NCBI GenBank assembly: GCA_002899795.1
Contig: PPDG01000586.1
Location: 1 to 5,840, forward strand
Reading direction: 5' to 3'
Length of the DNA stretch: 5,840 bases
Source: Desulfobacteraceae bacterium
GTDB lineage: Bacteria > Desulfobacterota > Syntrophobacteria > BM002
Both the position numbers and the translations under genes were made by a program. This document shows, piece by piece, positions 5,806 through 5,840 of the stretch (its first letter is position 1; every line of letters begins with the position of its first letter). The notes under the pieces were generated by a model. That model had not been told where the DNA came from. It was given only the letters and a program-made list of their open reading frames with translations, and did no database searches.

Positions 5806-5825
5806 CCCTTCGACAAGCTCAGGAC
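5806..5825. repeat. CCTTCGACAAGCTCAGG-type intergenic word
   Basis: A CCCTTCGACAAGCTCAGGAC word, which I recall as common in intergenic DNA of many environmental bacteria; this is memory and not a search. A related copy (CCTTCGACGGGCTCA) forms the end of the transporter gene at 3887-3901. Confidence 0.5.
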
Positions 5826-5840
5826 GGGGAAAGCCGCTCC

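Overview
This window looks like a piece of chromosome from a Gram-negative bacterium of intermediate GC content, with both enzymes of the glyoxylate shunt. The Gram-negative inference comes from an exported YceI-family protein. Several intergenic gaps hold short period-7 and period-9 tandem words. I associate such words with environmental lineages (Desulfobacterota, Nitrospirota and similar), but that is a recollection and not a placement.

Layout: (1) 2-1984, plus strand: a divergent, enlarged malate synthase whose N-terminus lies outside the window. (2) 1985-2090: a short gap between convergent genes, with no convincing terminator. (3) 2091-2723, minus strand: a secreted YceI-family protein, with a heptad repeat directly upstream of its ribosome binding site. 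(4) 2724-2973: a divergent intergenic region with one candidate sigma-70-type promoter facing each way. (5) 2974-3909, plus strand: an EamA/DMT-family ten-helix transporter with a GTG start. (6) 3910-4262: a 353-base gap. Its first half is AT-rich with candidate promoters. Its second half is a 182-bp imperfect palindrome with perfect 24-bp terminal inverted repeats, ending six bases before the aceA Shine-Dalgarno. (7) 4263-5543, plus strand: a canonical isocitrate lyase. (8) 5544-5840: non-coding, a patchwork of four or more unrelated short tandem arrays and a common intergenic word.

Isocitrate lyase splits isocitrate into succinate and glyoxylate, and malate synthase condenses glyoxylate with acetyl-CoA. 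Together they allow growth on acetate, fatty acids or other C2 sources. The two genes are close but not in one operon, because the minus-strand yceI-like gene and the independently promoted transporter lie between them. Nothing links YceI or the EamA transporter to the shunt beyond proximity.

I see no defence system, CRISPR array, rRNA, tRNA or transposase gene. The most unusual parts are the palindromic element in the aceA leader, the heptad and nonamer arrays, and the apparent displacement of a catalytic arginine in the malate synthase.
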